This document shows positions 4,545-5,193 of a DNA stretch of 5,193 nt, piece after piece (positions within the stretch are counted from its first letter, which is position 1; every line of letters begins with the position of its first letter). The notes under the pieces are model-generated. The model was not told the origin of the DNA, did not search any database, and worked only from the letters and a program-made list of their open reading frames with translations. The stretch is from the NCBI GenBank assembly GCA_900547135.1, contig URFJ01000125.1, positions 1 through 5,193 of the forward strand. The letters run 5' to 3'. This DNA comes from an uncultured Eubacteriales bacterium (GTDB lineage: Bacteria; Bacillota; Clostridia; Christensenellales; CAG-138). Position numbers and translations under genes: made by a program.

Positions 4545-5193
4545 AGCGTAATAAAAATCGACGGCGGCTCCATCGATATTACATCTGGTGGCGGCTATAC
4601 CGAATATGACAAAAACGCGGATGGCGGGATGAAAGGGTTAAAGTCCGACCTGGGTATAGTAATTACCGGCGGTACTATTACATTAAACTCAGCGGACGAC
4701 GCAATTCATTCAAACGCCAGCGTTGCGGTGGACGGCGGCGATATCACCATATCCACTGGCGACGATGCGATTCATGCCGACGAACATGTAAGCATAACAG
4801 GGGGTAATATTAAAATAAAAAATTCCTTTGAAGGCATTGAGGGGTCTGCTGTGCATATTGGGGGCGCCACACTATCAATAGTATCCGACGACGATGGCAT
4901 AAATGCCAGCGGCGGTTCTGACGACAATAATAATGGCAAAAGTCGGGAGCCGGACGCCTTTAGGACGGACAACGGCTGTATTATACGCATTACAGGCGGC
5001 TCAATAAGTATAGCTTCGGGGGGCGACGGAATAGATTCCAACGGCGGCATCATCATAGCCGGCGGAACGCTTCTCATCAACAGTGACATCAATTCCAATA
5101 ACGGCGCCCTTGACTATGGCTCGTATTGTGTGATTAAGGGCGGAACTGTAGTGGCGGCAGGGGAAGCGGCGATGGCTGCGTTTCCTACTTCAT
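4545..5193 (+). pseudogene. Continuation of the beta-helix lipoprotein gene after the internal stop, right-truncated by the window
   Basis: This is the same frame as 3696-4544, open without any further stop for 216 codons to the window edge. The translation keeps the repeat rhythm: IKIDGGSIDITSGGG, ITGGTITLNSADDAIHS, VDGGDITISTGDDAIHA, ITGGNIKIKNSFEGIEG, ITGGSISIASGGDGIDS and IAGGTLLI. It then reads NNGALDYGSYCVIKGGTVVAAG, which resembles the C-terminal part of Cthe_2159-like proteins. With the 5' part the product would exceed 499 residues, near full length for the family. No signal peptide or clear ribosome binding site precedes this piece. The first in-frame ATG (4629) has no convincing site, so independent translation is unlikely. 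One substitution of the TAA would restore the gene. The absence of other lesions suggests a very recent mutation, a sequencing error, or rarely a programmed readthrough. Confidence 0.8.

Noticed and set aside
4772..5098. A 108-codon minus-strand open frame opposite the beta-helix repeats
   Set aside because: It follows from the repetitive Gly/Asp-rich codons on the other strand and has no start signals.
4300..5150. Repeated GGCGGC-rich DNA motifs as a possible repeat array
   Set aside because: They follow from protein-level GG(x)I repeats of a beta-helix. Spacing is irregular and the DNA units are not conserved, so this is not a CRISPR or satellite array.

Overview
The window looks like chromosomal DNA from an anaerobic Gram-positive of class Clostridia. 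The evidence is AGGAGG-type ribosome binding sites, vegetative sigma-A style promoters, a class B sortase, a two-domain CxxC zinc-ribbon protein of a type common in Clostridia, and a surface lipoprotein of the Cthe_2159 beta-helix type. Genus cannot be read from the sequence. All three stop codons end genes here (TAA, TGA, TAG), so the standard bacterial code applies.

Layout, left to right. (1) 1-210, minus: the first 70 codons of an exonuclease III (AP endonuclease) gene, with its own promoter at 232-261. (2) 315-604, plus: a near-consensus promoter, then a leader of about 256 nt that folds by eye into a closed multi-branch RNA (355-570), then a ribosome binding site. (3) 606-884, plus: a 92-residue protein with two four-cysteine zinc ribbons, ended by a strong intrinsic terminator at 927-960. 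(4) 1006-2412, minus: a complete MATE-family efflux transporter with an extended -10 promoter and a GC-rich leader hairpin. (5) 2626-3378, minus: a complete class B sortase whose N-terminus reads as a lipoprotein signal, with a promoter and a probable terminator. (6) 3696 to the window end, plus: a lipoprotein with a Cthe_2159-like beta-helix. Its reading frame is broken by one in-frame TAA at 4542-4544 but continues in the same frame, with intact family-type repeats, for 216 more codons to the window edge.

How the parts fit. The RNA and the zinc-ribbon gene form one transcription unit with a promoter at one end and a terminator at the other. The RNA is either a cis-regulator of that gene or an independent non-coding RNA that shares its transcript. 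The sortase and the beta-helix lipoprotein diverge from a 317-bp intergenic region and both act at the cell surface. No sortase sorting signal is visible, so a substrate relation is only suggested. The MATE and sortase genes share a strand but appear to be separate units.

The best candidates for something new are the leader RNA with its possible alternative pairing to the ribosome binding site, the lipobox on the sortase, and the single-stop interruption of the beta-helix gene.
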